Shown here: positions 24,124 through 38,999 of the stretch, in pieces | How positions within the stretch are numbered: the first letter of the stretch is position 1 | Layout of the letters: each line of letters starts with the position of its first letter | Origin: Linyphia triangularis | Lineage: Eukaryota; Arthropoda; Arachnida; Araneae; Linyphiidae | Assembly (NCBI GenBank): GCA_963978545.1 | Contig: OZ021723.1 | Location: 96,550,002-96,614,001 of the forward strand | Direction: 5' to 3' | DNA: 64,000 nucleotides | The notes under the pieces: generated by a model | The model's database searches: none | The model's input: the letters and a program-made list of their open reading frames with translations, nothing else | Told to the model about the DNA's origin: nothing | Translations under genes and position numbers: made by a program

Positions 24124-25700
24124 GTCTTGCTATTACTTATTTTTAATTTTCCAACAAATTAATACATGAAATAATAAGAATAGCTTTAAATGAATAATCC
24201 TATTGTAATGAAATACACATATTTACCATTTATAAAAATTTCTGCAGAAATAAAACTAGAAGAAATAATTAAACTGTTTTTCAGTTTATATTAGAAGAAA
24301 AATATGTAAATAAAAGTATCAGAAATTAAATGAATTGTTTGTTTGTTTTTCTTTTTTATTATTATTATTTCTTTGTTTGTTGATTAATTGATTGAAAACG
24401 TATGGAAAATATATTAAAATGTCATGAAAATAATATATTTTAACTGTTAAGTAGTTCAAAATCAATGAGAATCAGTGTGACAATGTCTTATAATGAGTGT
24501 TTAAATTGATCGAGCTCGACTTGAAAATTTGAAATGTATGATTATGTTAAATGTAAAGAAATAAGTATTTCCCAATCTACATCTCAGCAATGTATGGAAC
24601 ATTGACTTTTAAATTGATAACAATTACTATGTACAGAATGAATACAAATAAATGAAACCATTAAAACAATCGAACTTTTACGAACATATGAAAATAAGAC
24701 ACTGACATACTGCATGGGAAAAATCGTTTTTCTTTTATACGAAATAAGAAAAGGTGCTTTTTTGACAAAAGATTAAACCTATTAAAATAACACTGGATAG
24801 TTGCTCACAGACATCTACAACGCCATCTTTTGATGAAAAAGTTTTTTATTAGTGGTGCAGAGCATTTAATAGGAACTGCAAAGTCCTACTGTTAAATGCT
24901 TGTGATTTATCTATATTCTAAATGTTCTGTTACTGTTGGATTACATTATATAACGAGCAATCAAACTGACAAATTGATTTTATTATTTACTTTTTTCAAA
25001 GTTCAAAAATTATTTAGCTTTTTTATAAATAAAACTTACAAATAGTTTAAAAGAAATAGTTTAAAAGTAAATTAGCAAAGTACATTTTAAACAGTTATTA
25101 TTACCAACAAAATAATGCTGAATTATACAAATTTGGATAGATCTAGAAAATTATGAAAACCTCTTAGAGCTTCATACATGTTGGATACAAATTTCAGTGA
25201 TTCTTTGGTCTGTAAAATTCAAAAGCATTCTGATATACGATAAAATATCCATTTGATTGTTAAATGAAGTTTATCATTTGAATTTCTTGAGTATTTATTG
25301 ATTTTGCACAAATTTACTATGTGTGAAATAGTAATTAACTTTAAAATGATGGATTTCTGTGACACCTTAAGAGAATTATACATTTTCAGCTCGTTACTAT
25401 TGAAATTTAATGAAATATTAAACAGAAATTTACGAGAGTTGTGATTCTCAAAGTTTAGGCAAAATAAATATCATACCAAATTGTCAATTATAATAAGAGT
25501 TAAATCAATTAAGTAGAAGAGTTACATTTAAAATTAAATTTGTCTTACAATTTCTACTTTTATGTTGAACATTTTTTGATGAATAATTTTATCTCATTCA
25601 AACAAAGTTTATGAAAGAACATTTTCAAGTTAACTATTAAAATGAACTTTACACAGTGTCCCAACAAATGCTCAACATCAAAATGGAAAAAAAAAAAAAA
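24121..25700. other. AT-rich with one repeat C fragment
   Basis: 24768-24860 matches the tail of repeat family C (TTGCTCACAGACATC, ACGCCATC). 25685-25711 is an A-tract. Nothing else is recognised. Confidence 0.4.
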
Positions 25701-25767
25701 AAAAAAAAAAAACATTACATTCGAAGAGTTGCAATAAATTAGAAACTTCACAGAAGGTGTATTCTAT

Positions 25768-26205
25768 TCAGAAGTCACCCATCCGATTTTTTTTATAAAG
25801 CAAAGCAAACAGAACCAACTCTTTTCTTGTGATAAATAACCGAAACTTCACGCTGCCGTGTACTAAATAACACCCTGTGGTAAATGTTGGGTTTTCAAAA
25901 GAACGAAGGGAAGGAAAGAATACGAGATTTCCAGAAGAATAAATCACGTTCTTGCTTAGTGTCTTAGAGAAAAAGGAAGTATATATGTTTCTGGTTTGTG
26001 GAATGAAACATTCTGGTATGTGTAGGGATGTAAATTTCTGTGTTGTAAGGCAATATATATTCGTATTTATATTTATTCCTAATCCAAGATTTCTCAGTGT
26101 ATTCGGGACTCTTACAAAAGGCAATTCCGACTGAAGTATTTTGAATGTTAAACTATTCGGACATTTGTATAAGAATGATACTAATTTAAAGGGTCTTTCT
26201 ACCAT
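25768..26205 (-). other. 145-codon open frame, unassigned
   Basis: The minus strand is open from 26205 to 25768. The predicted peptide has no recognisable domain, repeat or signal, and a plus-strand frame overlaps it. The stretch 25780-26110 is somewhat less AT-rich than its flanks, which by itself lengthens open frames. I do not regard it as a demonstrated gene. Confidence 0.12.
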
Positions 26206-29200
26206 CTAAACATTTTTATTATTATTACATTTTTAAATAAAAAAATAGATGTCCCTTACTTGAATTTACATGAGAGAATAATATATATTTTTTTTTAATT
26301 AATTATTTTTCATTTTTTTTTAAATTAAAAATGCAAATTTTTCACACATTTTTAAATTGCTAAGACTTTATTTAAATAATAAGATTTTTTTTTCCAATGC
26401 TTTTCTAAAAAACTCTTTAAACTAAGTTATATAAAAATTGGCATTAAAATATAGAGTACACAGAGTAATTAATGATAATATAAATGCTTATTCATAGTAA
26501 CAAAAACAAATTCTATAAATCTGCAATAAGTTTACATTAGTGTTAAAAAACTTAAAACTATAACATATTTTGTTAATTAGAATGCAATTATATGAAAAAG
26601 ACATATTTTACAACATGGTCTAAAAATTTAAGATCTCTCCATTAATTAAAGACAAACAAAAAAAAACTTAAAAGAACCTAATATCAACAAAAAACAAACA
26701 GTGAGAAAAATTGATTTAAAGTTTTCATTTCTTTAGTAGATCATCCTATCATCCAGCATAAAATGTCACATAACTCATTAATAAACGTAGATACAGTTTT
26801 AAAACTTTGCATGCTTATTTAGAAGATTCCAAACCTAAATTGCAGAATTGTAAAAGAAAAAAAAATTAAATTTTTGCAGTTTTTAGTGTCCCTTCCACTT
26901 ACGTAAATATATTAAATAGTACTAATATAACACTAACTTAAAATACGGCTTATAATTTCCTTCTAAAGCTATTTTTATTAAAAAAAGCAATTTAAAAATA
27001 TTTAAAGATTTAAAGTAAATAATGTTCAACATCTTTTTTAGTCTGGGAATCACGAATGAAATTTTCTCTTACAATCTGGAATTTCTTTTCGGATAAATTG
27101 ATCGATTGTATATTTATCTCGCACTTTAAAATATTTCGTTTTCCAATAAACATTTATTGAGAACTCATCTATCTGAAAATATGGAATAAATTAACTAGTA
27201 TAAAGTTCAGTGGGCGATAATAACTTTTTGAGACAAAATCTCAAATGCGCCTTACCACTTTGCATAACTAGTGCTCATGCTCAATATCAAAGAGTTCTCT
27301 CAGATTAAATTAAAAAATTTGTTTAAACTTTTCTTTGAATATGGTTCGCATGACGTAATTTTCTGAATGAATAGTATCCGTATTTTAGTAAATTTTGAAA
27401 ATAAATAAATAATGAAGTTTTTAGTAAAAAGAAAAAATAGAAGCCACCATTTTTTTAATTTTACTTTCAAAATCTTCCACGATTTCAGAAACTTAGAAAA
27501 TGTTTAGAAAATTTTATTCTCATCTATAATAAATAGCATATAAAGTCAGTTTATCATATTTTATGGTTGGTTACTCCTTCCTCTGAATAATTTTTGTTTA
27601 TCTAGGCAATTGTATAACGTTAAGCAGTCGCTATCAGATACTTAAATGTTATCTTCTCAAAAATATAACTATTATTTGGGGTTTTCTTTATTATAATGAA
27701 AATAGCCTATTTCTTCTAAATTTTTTCTCAAACCGTGTCATTCTGCTGCATATAGCACTTGAATAAACTCCTTGCAAATTTTTAATTATCCTCACACATT
27801 TGAATTTTATCACAATATTTGAATTATTAAACAAGGAAGAATATCCCAAAGCATCTTGATTCACTTTTATTGTTGCATTTATGTAAAAAGAATTTGAATA
27901 CTTATTCATCCAAATAAATTCTTGTATCACTAAAACCAAGCTAAATTGCTTTCATATAGTACCATTTAAATAATATAAAGTAATCTTTACAGTATCATTT
28001 TAAATTTTAATTTTAATTATAAAGAAATCAGTAAAACCTGAAACACTTAAAGTGAGACATCGCAAAATGAATTAACGGTAATAATTAACTAAAACTTTCA
28101 ACGTTAACCCAATTAGTCTTGTTTACAGAACCAAAGTCGCTTTAAGTGACTCTCTTTGCTGTTTATTTAAAATTCCGCCATTGGAATTTTCAAAGAGGCA
28201 GCATGTTTCCATTACGTATACTAAAATGTCTTTAATAACGTAATTTCAAAGGTTAATGCCTTTATATTAGTCTCCACATCCCAATTTGAATGCATTTTAC
28301 TTGGATCTTTCTTGACTTGACTAACAAATTCAATTAATTTTATTTCTTGAAATCTACTTTCTTGTAATCCTTTCAACTTCATATCCAAATGGCTGGTGTT
28401 CAAATATAACAAGATTAGAATTTATTTGAAATAAATTGGATTTGTACTTAATCCCTTATTGATGAAATCATTATGTATAGTTTAGTAAACTGATGCAATC
28501 TTGAGTTTACTCAGTAAATTATATAATTCTAAAAGTCAATATATTGGTTGTTTGAAACGTGATATTAATTAGGAAGTATTCCTTTTTCACATTAGTTTAT
28601 TTTAATAAGTCATTACGGAAGACATGCATAATAAGTTAAATACTTCGAACTTAGGGTTTATGTAAAACTTGAATTTTTTTAAATTATCATTTTAAAAATC
28701 CTACTCTATTTACTTAAAAATATATAATTATTAATGATGTTTACATTATGGAAATGATTAAAAATATTATTCTGAATGCTTTGACCTTCCATCAATGTTC
28801 TAGAATATATAGTTTTTTCATACAATATTTGTAACTTTGAAACTAGAAAAAAATAATATTTTTCTAAAAACTCAATCAATGGAGATCAAAGGTTCAAAAT
28901 ACTGAATACTTAATGTAGATTATAATGATAGTATATCAAAATGATTACATCAATAATCAGTTATCATCGTTTAAATAAAGTGTCAAGTGCCAAAAAATGA
29001 TTCTTCAGAAAATAATTTGGAAGTTTTCAAAATAATTTATATTACAAGATAGTATTTCAATTTTCACCTTTAAACTAATAACACTGGCTATCAGTAGATA
29101 TAATTTTATCCACAAATTCTATCTAGAGATTATTTCAAATAAAAAAAAAACTATTAACATTTTGATTTTATTATGATTTTTTCAGGAATCATGGTATAGT

Positions 29201-30734
29201 ATATGGACTGCTTTGAAAACAATTATTCTTTAACGAAGCTATGTGTATTTTATTCGTCTCTTTCGTAGTTAAAGAATTATTTTGGTACTAAAAGTTCTAT
29301 ATAAAAAGACGTGATGCTCTTTGTTTCAAAATGTGTTACCATTTTAAGGAAATCGAAAAACACGCTTGAGCTAGTGTTTGTGTTCTATTTTATTTATAAA
29401 CAAAGTCATCCCTGAAAACTTGCTTTCCGAAAATTAAAAAAACGTAAATGTCATGAAATGCAACATTGTGTTATACAAATTAGTAAATTCATAAAACATG
29501 CTTGTGATATCTGTTCATGACACAATATTAAATGGTTCAAAAAAGTCTCTTTCGAGACAACACCTTGATAAATATGAAAGATGGAATGAAAAATGGCAAC
29601 AGTTCCTGATAAAAGTAATAATTTAAAGCATAACAGTATCAGATCCCTTTTTCTACTTAAGTAATGTGAATAAAAAATTTAATATCATTTAATTAAAAAT
29701 AACATAAAATAAAAACTTATTATTTTTTATTCAGTTACAAAATAAGTTTAGTAAATTTATCTTAATAAAATTTACTTTTTTATAAATATAGTTTTGTAAT
29801 TGTGAATATTAACTGACTTCATGATTTACAAATAAAATATATAAATAAAGTATTTAAAAAATTTTAATGATAATAATTTGGATATAAGGGTGTTCATAAT
29901 ATATCCTGGTTAAAAATAAACTTCTCAATATTTTATAAGATCGGAGAAAATTATGCATAGATAAGATTAGAGAAAAATATCTTTAAAATTATATTTTTTC
30001 TTTGGAATAAATTTTGTAATAGAGATTTTCTTTTAAATTGAAATATAAGTTTCGATTTATATAATCACACGACCTTTATAACAATATTATAATTCGTTTA
30101 TTGAGCGAAAGCCAATACTTAACAAAAGAATATTCATTACAAGACAGTGAATAAGAAATATTTAAGAATGTAGCATAAATGTATATAAATGCCATACTTA
30201 GAACATGAGAGAAATCCAACCAACAAATTTGCAACCTTAAAATTCAGCATTTAATATTGCGTAGTTGTTTAATTATGTTGAGATTTTCTTAATTTTTTCA
30301 ATTTAATGCATTAGCGTTTTAATCAATTAAAACTTCAGAACATACAGGAGAAGCTGAGAATTTCAACATTTTAATGACCACCATGTTCCCCCTACACATT
30401 TCGAGTTTCTCCTTGATAAACAAACTTAAAATTTGCCAGGTAAATAATTTTTTTAATTCGACGAAAACAATATTTTCTATAAATTTTACTGTCTAGGAAT
30501 TGCGATTAAACTCACTAAACTAAATCCTAAAGTAGCAATAATTTAAAAAGTAAAGAAATCTACTTGATCTATATGTATTTTTAATTCCTTATGTGATCCT
30601 TTTCAAAAGAACAAGAAATGGTATATCTCCTGAAAAGTAAATAACAATGTATATATTTTTCCAATTATCAACTTATAATTGTGATATTATTCGTTTCGTT
30701 CTCTCTGTTTTAATAAATAATTACTAACGTATTA
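26206..30734. other. Long AT-rich stretch, nothing recognised
   Basis: About 4.5 kb without a bounded repeat, RNA gene or frame with protein-like character. Short frames of 60-80 codons occur at chance frequency. It looks like intergenic or intronic DNA. Confidence 0.45.
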
Positions 30735-30945
30735 TTCCTTCAACCGTTGGCGAGGCAATCAGTTCGTCTAACAAATTCCCTTAGTTCATCGGAAAAGTCC
30801 ATCCAAATGAATGCTCGGTTTGCCACGCAGATGAGGCAGTTCACGGGAAAGCCCCAATGCAGGTCTGAATCGAACCGGACCTTATAGAAAGGCAGGTGTC
30901 TAGAACTTTTTGTCGCCAACTGTCGACTGGATAGTATGTAGGTAG
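30735..30945 (-). repeat. tRNA-related SINE-like fragment, family S3
   Basis: A compact GC-richer block in very AT-rich surroundings. On the minus strand it has a perfect Pol III B-box word GGTTCGATTC (30867-30876) preceded by GACACCTGCC...TAAGG, which resembles a tRNA anticodon arm. It is followed by a body (CTCATCTGCGTGGCAAACCG) and ends near GCCTCGCCAACGGTTG. I could not find target duplications, so the ends are approximate. Only one copy is in this window. Confidence 0.5.
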
Positions 30946-30997
30946 TAAGATATGCAAAGCCATCTAATATGAGTTTTTATAAAAGACGTTCCTTCTT

Positions 30998-34007
<3,010 letters not shown>

Positions 34008-34722
34008 TTAAAGGGACATGGGACACTGAAATTAATCAAAAAGGACGTTTTTTGTTTTCGTTCTATAAAAATTGCTGACATTACTAGATTTAATATCACG
34101 TTTGAATTTTTGAAATCTGATGATTTTAAGTGGTAAAATCTTTATTTTAACTATTTTAACGCACCGCACACTTCTTGGCAAAAGTGGAAAGTGTATTTTT
34201 CTAGGCTTCGCTTTTTCACATTTAACGTACGTTTGAAAAGCTCCTTGCTATTTATTTTTTGATAAATCCACCTACTTGTTGGTGTAAATAATGTTTAATG
34301 TACTATAAAGAGATTCACGCATGCTTTTTTTATGTTACATAATTTTTTTTTCATGTTGGGAACGTGTAATATGTGCATTATTTAATGAAAAATCACTAAA
34401 GTCAAGTTTGAAATTTTATCTTTGTTCAACTACTGCACCAAAAGATAAAAGCATGAGCGAAAATGTTTATAATATATTGATAAACAACTTCAAATTTTTC
34501 TTTCATCTTCGTTAAAATACTATGTCGCGAGAAGCATTTTGAAAAAAGTTAAAATTTCGCATTATTTTAAGAAATTTTTCTCAATAATTTACGATCTATT
34601 TTATATTACCTGCTAAAATTGTGTTGTTGTGTTTAGAAGTTGTGTTATGAATTACATACAAATTTTATGTAATTCTAAGCAAAACTAAAGAATTTTGAAA
34701 ATATTGTCCCATGTCCCCTTAA
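34008..34722. mobile_element. TTAA-flanked element (piggyBac-like), type P2
   Basis: TTAA borders both ends (34008-34011 and 34719-34722). Directly inside are terminal inverted repeats AGGGACATGGGACA (left) and GGGGACATGGGACA (right, reverse complement), 13 of 14 identical. The 715-bp interior has no transposase; a 64-codon plus-strand frame at 34321-34515 shows no DDD domain. The terminal repeat differs from the four other TTAA-bounded elements in this window. Confidence 0.87.
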
Positions 34723-35152
34723 ATAAGTTATAGTTCCAAATTAAAGTTGGGACAATGCATACAAAGGGTTTATATTAAAAACCTAGATCTGTTTATTATT
34801 GGTGTTAATTGTGAAATATTACCTCTGCCTCATGGGGTTGTCACAGAATCTGCAATGCCATGATTAACCTTTCTCGACAAATATGAAAATTACGTAACGT
34901 GTCCAATAGGGTGGAGTGAAAAAATGAAAAGTAAGAAATAGATAACGTCTGTATGTGGAAAAGTTGCCTCTTACAAAGCCTATTTATCATGAAAATTTTC
35001 AGCTAAATCAAATTATATCTTTGGCCGCCCAAATAACATTGAATTTTTAGTTTTTAGTCCAATTTCTCACCAAACTGGTCGAAACAGAATGATAAAATAT
35101 AATATCTCTAATTTGAAACCACGAATGATGGAAATTAAACTTTAGAAGAAAT
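34723..35152. mobile_element. Possible 5' end of a transposon related to 53976-56507
   Basis: At 34909 the sequence reads TAGGGTGGAGTG and about 55 bases later TATGTGGAAAAGTTGCCT. The element at 53976 starts TAGGGTGGATCG and soon after has TATGGGGAAAAGATGTTCT. The shared start and layout suggest that 34909 is the left terminus of a sister element whose coding part continues into the inverted arm at 35153. No matching right terminus or 8-bp duplication was found. Confidence 0.45.
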
Positions 35153-36150
35153 AAATAATCAATCAATATTGGAATGACCTTGGAAATCGCGGGATGGCCT
35201 TCCAATGTGCATTGTTAAAGCGCATGCTCTTCTGACTCTGGCTAATGTTTTCTCTGCGTTACTACTACCAACTGCGTTCTCTGTTCGGGTTGGTTGTCTT
35301 CGTAGAGCGTTCTATTTTATTTGTGTTACGTGAATGCCATATTTTTTCATATTTACTGATATATGTTCCCATTTAATAAAAAAATGTAAAATGCTTATGT
35401 GAAAAAAGTTCGCGTCCTATAGTATCGGACCAAATAAAATATTAGAAAATACAATAAACAAATATCGTAATTTTAAGAAACCTTTAAAAAGAGTAGATGT
35501 ATTAAATGTTTTCGAAAAATGTCGTATCTTTTAAAAAATCAGATGAATAAATCTGTTTGATACTTCATTATGAATTTGAAAGAACTTTCTAATCTGTAAT
35601 TGCAAAATTGTATCTGGTGCTGAAATAACTTTTTTTACGGATCAAAGATCATTCCCTAGAATCGTAATTGGAAATGTTGATATAAAAGCAAGCACAATGA
35701 TTGAAAAGAGTTTGAAACGGAAAAAAAATAGCAGCAAAATTAAGTAAAAATGCTCAAATGCAAGATATTGTGGAAAATACAGGCAATAAACTTTTTAGCT
35801 CTGATATGAGACAGTTTTTGGAATCTTCAAATTCTCCAAAAGAAAATCAAGATTTTGAAATATAAACAACTTGAAAAGAAAAAGACAATTATAAGTCAAG
35901 ATTCCCCTTCAACTTTGAAAATGAGAACTAAACTTCTAATTGTAGCACAGGCTTGTGACAGAACTGGTGTGTCCGATAGATCAGCGTCAATTTTCATAAA
36001 TGCTGCTTTAAACTCTATGGGAATAATTACCAAAGAAGATTCTTCTAAAGTATTCGATCGTAGCAAAACCAGAAAGGAAAGAATAAAAAACCGTATTGAT
36101 CTGGGGGGTGTGGAAAGGAAAAACACTCTTCATTGGAATTTGCAATATAC
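35153..36150 (+). repeat. Left arm of a 2.1-kb inverted repeat
   Basis: This arm is the reverse complement, with divergence, of about 36270-37242. The outermost shared words are AAATAATCAATCAATATT and CCTTGGAAATCGCGGGATGG, followed by TTCCAATGTGCATTG. Innermost homology fades near ACGATCGTAGCAAAACC and AAACC. The arms are almost 1 kb each around a spacer of about 120 bp. Both arms carry the same broken reading frame pointing toward the centre. Confidence 0.88.
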
Positions 36151-36178
36151 GTTAAATGTCGAAAATACAAGACTTTGA
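35384..36178 (+). pseudogene. 5' half of a transposon-type gene, broken (left arm)
   Basis: The start codon position reads ATG TAA, and several frameshifts and stops follow. The best conserved part is 35855-36178, open for 107 codons, containing ACDRTGVSDRSAS and DRSKTRKERIKN. The right arm encodes the same stretch with different lesions, for example ACDKTSVSHRSAP. A DR-x-GVSDR motif followed by a basic DRSKxRRER-like segment is what I remember from a high-copy arthropod repeat protein with no assigned function. I infer this is the N-terminal half of the family whose C-terminal half lies at 55544-56007. Function is unknown, and no catalytic triad is visible. Confidence 0.6.
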
Positions 36179-36269
36179 TTCAAATTAAGGAAGGAAAAGC
36201 ACAGCTAGAAAGATAACAGAAGAGTTATGTTGTTTTACTTTCAGAAAATGGGTCAAAATATGCTGAGAG

Positions 36270-37242
36270 TGCTTTCCCCCTCCTTCCTCCAAGACAATGA
36301 AGACAATGTGGTTTTTTAATTCTTTCCCTTTTGGTTTTGCTACGATCGACTACTTTAGAATAATCTTCTTTGGCAAATATTCCTACATCGTTTAAAGCGG
36401 CATTTAAAATATTGGTGCTGATCTATGGGACACACTAGTTTTGTCACAAGCCTGTGCTACATATGGAAGATTATATCTCATTTGTGAAGTTGATGGGGAT
36501 CTTGACTTATATTGTCTTTTATCATTTCCAGCAGTATTTTTTCATACAGTATTTTCATTCTCATTTGAAGAATTTGAAGATTCCGAAATCTGTCTCATAT
36601 CAGAACTAGAAAGTCTATTACCTGTATTTTCCACAATATCTTGCGTTTGAGTATTTTTACTTTATTCTGCAGTTTTTTTCCCCGTTTCCATCTCTTTTCA
36701 ATCATGTTGCTTGCTTTTATACCAACATTTCCAATTACCATTTTACGAAAAGATCTTTGATCCGTAAAAAAAGCTCTTTCAGTTACAGATAGTTTAATTT
36801 TTAAATTATAGATTACAAAGTCCTTTCATTTACATAATAAAGTATCAAACAGATTTTGCTCAGTAGATTTTTTAAAAGACACAAATTTTTCAAAAAATTT
36901 TAATACACCTTCTCTTTTCACCTTTTAATACACCTTCCCTTTTCTTATCTTATGTTTTATTTGTTGATCCGATACAATAGGAAGTGAAATTTTTTCTCAT
37001 AAGCATTTACCATCTTTATTAAATGGGAACACACAACAACAAACATGAAAAAATATGGCATTGACGTAACACAAACTAAATAGAACTCTCTAGAAAGACA
37101 ACCAACTCGAACAAAGAACGCAATTGATAGTAGTGATGCAGAGAAACCATTAGCCAGAGTCAGAAGAGCATGCACGTTAGCAATGCACATTGGAAGGCCA
37201 TCCCGCGATTTCCAAGGTCATTCAAATATTGATTGATTATTT
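36270..37242 (-). repeat. Right arm of the 2.1-kb inverted repeat
   Basis: Reverse complement of 35153-36150 (see there). It ends at 37242 with GATTGATTATTT, after which homology to sequence left of 35153 stops. The left arm's upstream transposon-end-like sequence (34909-35152) has no inverted partner here, so the right arm is the shorter copy. Confidence 0.85.
36300..37013 (-). pseudogene. 5' half of the same transposon-type gene, broken (right arm)
   Basis: Here the start is intact: ATG at 37013 followed by codons for VNAYEKKFHFLLYRINK, then a stop. Further inside, frames resume with QDIVENTGNRLSSSDMRQ and AQACDKTSVSHRSAP, with stops between. The arm points toward the left-arm copy, so the two 5' halves are convergent. 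Comparison of the two arms shows which lesions are private to each copy. The opposite-strand frame at 36441-36650 is a shadow. Confidence 0.6.
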
Positions 37243-37742
37243 AATTCGCACACCATTTTAGGTCAATAGGGATGTTTTACCTTATCTCTGTTCGTTTTAA
37301 TTAGCCTTTTTATGCAATTATATGCATACTTGCATTCAAATATATGAAAAAAGTTTGATCAATAACAAATTAGCGTCTCAAATGGCTGATTGATGAAATG
37401 TTAATGTTATTTTGAATGTGTATACTCAATGGTACTGATTGTGTAACAATATTACTGAGCAATAATCTTTGTGTATGTGTACCTCTTACACTTTGAAAAT
37501 CCAATGTCACTGTCCATAATGCGAAAAAATGAATTCATAGCATGCTTAATTTAAAGCATTTTTATTTTTTAATTCAGTCCCAATATTCTTAAACTGTGGG
37601 AAAGAATAAACATGATTTCAAAATAATTCTTCTTTCATTCTGAAAGGCCGAAACTAAATATAACTAAGGAAAAGTTTAATTAATTGATAAGATTAAATAT
37701 CTTGAATTTTGTTTAGTTAAGTTTCTTTTTCCTATGTTTTAG
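37243..37742. other. AT-rich, nothing recognised
   Basis: The last 45 bases form a good polypyrimidine tract ending in TATGTTTTAG, relevant to the candidate exon that follows. Confidence 0.4.
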
Positions 37743-37810
37743 ATTATTACTGTCTCCAAGAACGGAGATACAAAGCCAAGAAAAAACAACTTCCCTACCT
37801 GTGTCAGATG
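37743..37810 (+). other. Candidate 68-bp internal exon
   Basis: A pyrimidine-rich tract ending TTTCTTTTTCCTATGTTTTAG precedes it and GTAAGTGC follows, a strong donor. The 68 bases are much less AT-rich than the flanks. All three frames are open, so the phase cannot be fixed. Two possible peptides contain YYCLQERRYKAKKKQLPYLC or TVSKNGDTKPRKNN. I recognise neither. Joining it directly to the candidate microexon at 45909-45946 gives a stop in every phase, so they cannot be consecutive coding exons. Confidence 0.3.
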
Positions 37811-38029
37811 GTAAGTGCTTGTTTCAGCTTAAGCCGATGTTTAGCATAAGCGTGCTTTCTTCTCCCTTGTATACCGAGATGAAACTGTCACACATATTCA
37901 GGTTGAATGGACGGAAATATTGAAACTTCCATCAAACAGCCCAACATTCTGGACAAGACCATTGATATGCGCAAAATCAAATAAAAAATTTATTTTAAAT
38001 AACCACTAGGAAGGCATTCATATATAGTA
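37811..38029. other. Less AT-rich unique sequence after the candidate exon
   Basis: 37890-37985 stays open on the plus strand after an ATATTCAG word at 37893-37900 (peptide VEWTEILKLPSNSPTFW...). This could be further exon or conserved non-coding DNA. No donor closes it. Confidence 0.2.
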
Positions 38030-38563
38030 AGCGGTTCCCAATCTTTTTAATTGTGCGGACCACCTATGTTGTAAAAAAAAGACTTTAAGGTCCACTAAAG
38101 CTAATAGAATATGTGCATGAGCGTGCTTCAGTAATTAGTAAAACATACTGTACAAGAAAAAAAAAAACTATATGTTTTTTTATGAAGAGAGGAATTTTAT
38201 TGCATTCACTTTGCTGTCACAACTATTAGAAAACTAAAAAACAAGTGTTCAAAGTTAAAAAAAAAAAAAAAAAAAAAAAATCAATTGGATTTTTGTGTTT
38301 TCCCGACATTGATTGTCTGCTTTCAGAGAGTGAATATTTGGATTAAAACTGGATAGTTTTAGCGGTTGAACTCACGCACAATTCACTCATTACACAATCG
38401 AAGAATACAATTGAATAATATGATTGTTGCTAATAATCGAGTAACTCGATTGTATCCATCTCTATCCCTGAAGCTCCTGTAATATTTGTCTTGTCTACGG
38501 TTCTCGACCAGCGTCCACGGCCCACTGGTACACGGTCCGCGGCCCATGGGTTGGGAACCGCTG
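38030..38563. mobile_element. hAT-like MITE
   Basis: Terminal inverted repeats AGCGGTTCCCAA at the left (about 38030) and its complement TTGGGAACCGCT at the right (to about 38562) continue inward to GCGGACC / GGTCCGC. An AGCGGTTCCCAACC-type end is typical of hAT superfamily non-autonomous elements. The interior is 534 bp, AT-rich, with an A-tract at about 38259-38280 and no transposase. I could not align a clean 8-bp target duplication. Confidence 0.7.
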
Positions 38564-38999
38564 CTCTATATAATATGGATAACCCAATAATTTGCCCTCC
38601 GTGTTTTACGATATTTCAATTCAATATAGTCCTCTAGTAGGTGTTGCTAAAAATCACCAACAATCAATTATATTCATTACTTTCTTAAAATTACTATAGC
38701 ACCCGCTTACAGAAATAAATTGAACTTATTGGTTTATTTGATTATTTGAATTTTGTTACGATCTCCTTTTGATTACTGTGCTGCTTTATGGGAATTTCTA
38801 TATCTCCTTCCACTCGAGACGAAAATGCGACGAAGCTTCCTTTTGAAAGTCGTCGTGGAACGCTTTCCTCTAAATTTTTATATCTCTGAGCTGTCCAGGT
38901 ATTACGATGTTTCGGTCCAGTGTAGCCCCACTTGACAAAAATTTTAATATATTTTTTTCTAATTCTATACATTTAGAAAAATCTACAGCGCCTATATAT
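38564..38999. other. Unassigned; small GC-richer block
   Basis: 38745-38940 is less AT-rich and open on both strands (76 codons minus, 60 codons plus) with no recognised domain. It begins TTGTTACGATC, similar to the start of the LTR at 39000 (TGTTACGAATT), so it may be an older LTR-related fragment. Confidence 0.25.

Noticed and set aside
25768..26205. 145-codon frame as a real gene
   Set aside because: No domain, no splice context and an overlapping opposite frame; kept only as an unassigned open frame.
38742..38972. 76-codon minus-strand frame as a gene fragment
   Set aside because: No recognisable domain, an opposite-strand frame of similar length overlaps it, and an LTR-like TTGTTACGA word begins the block.
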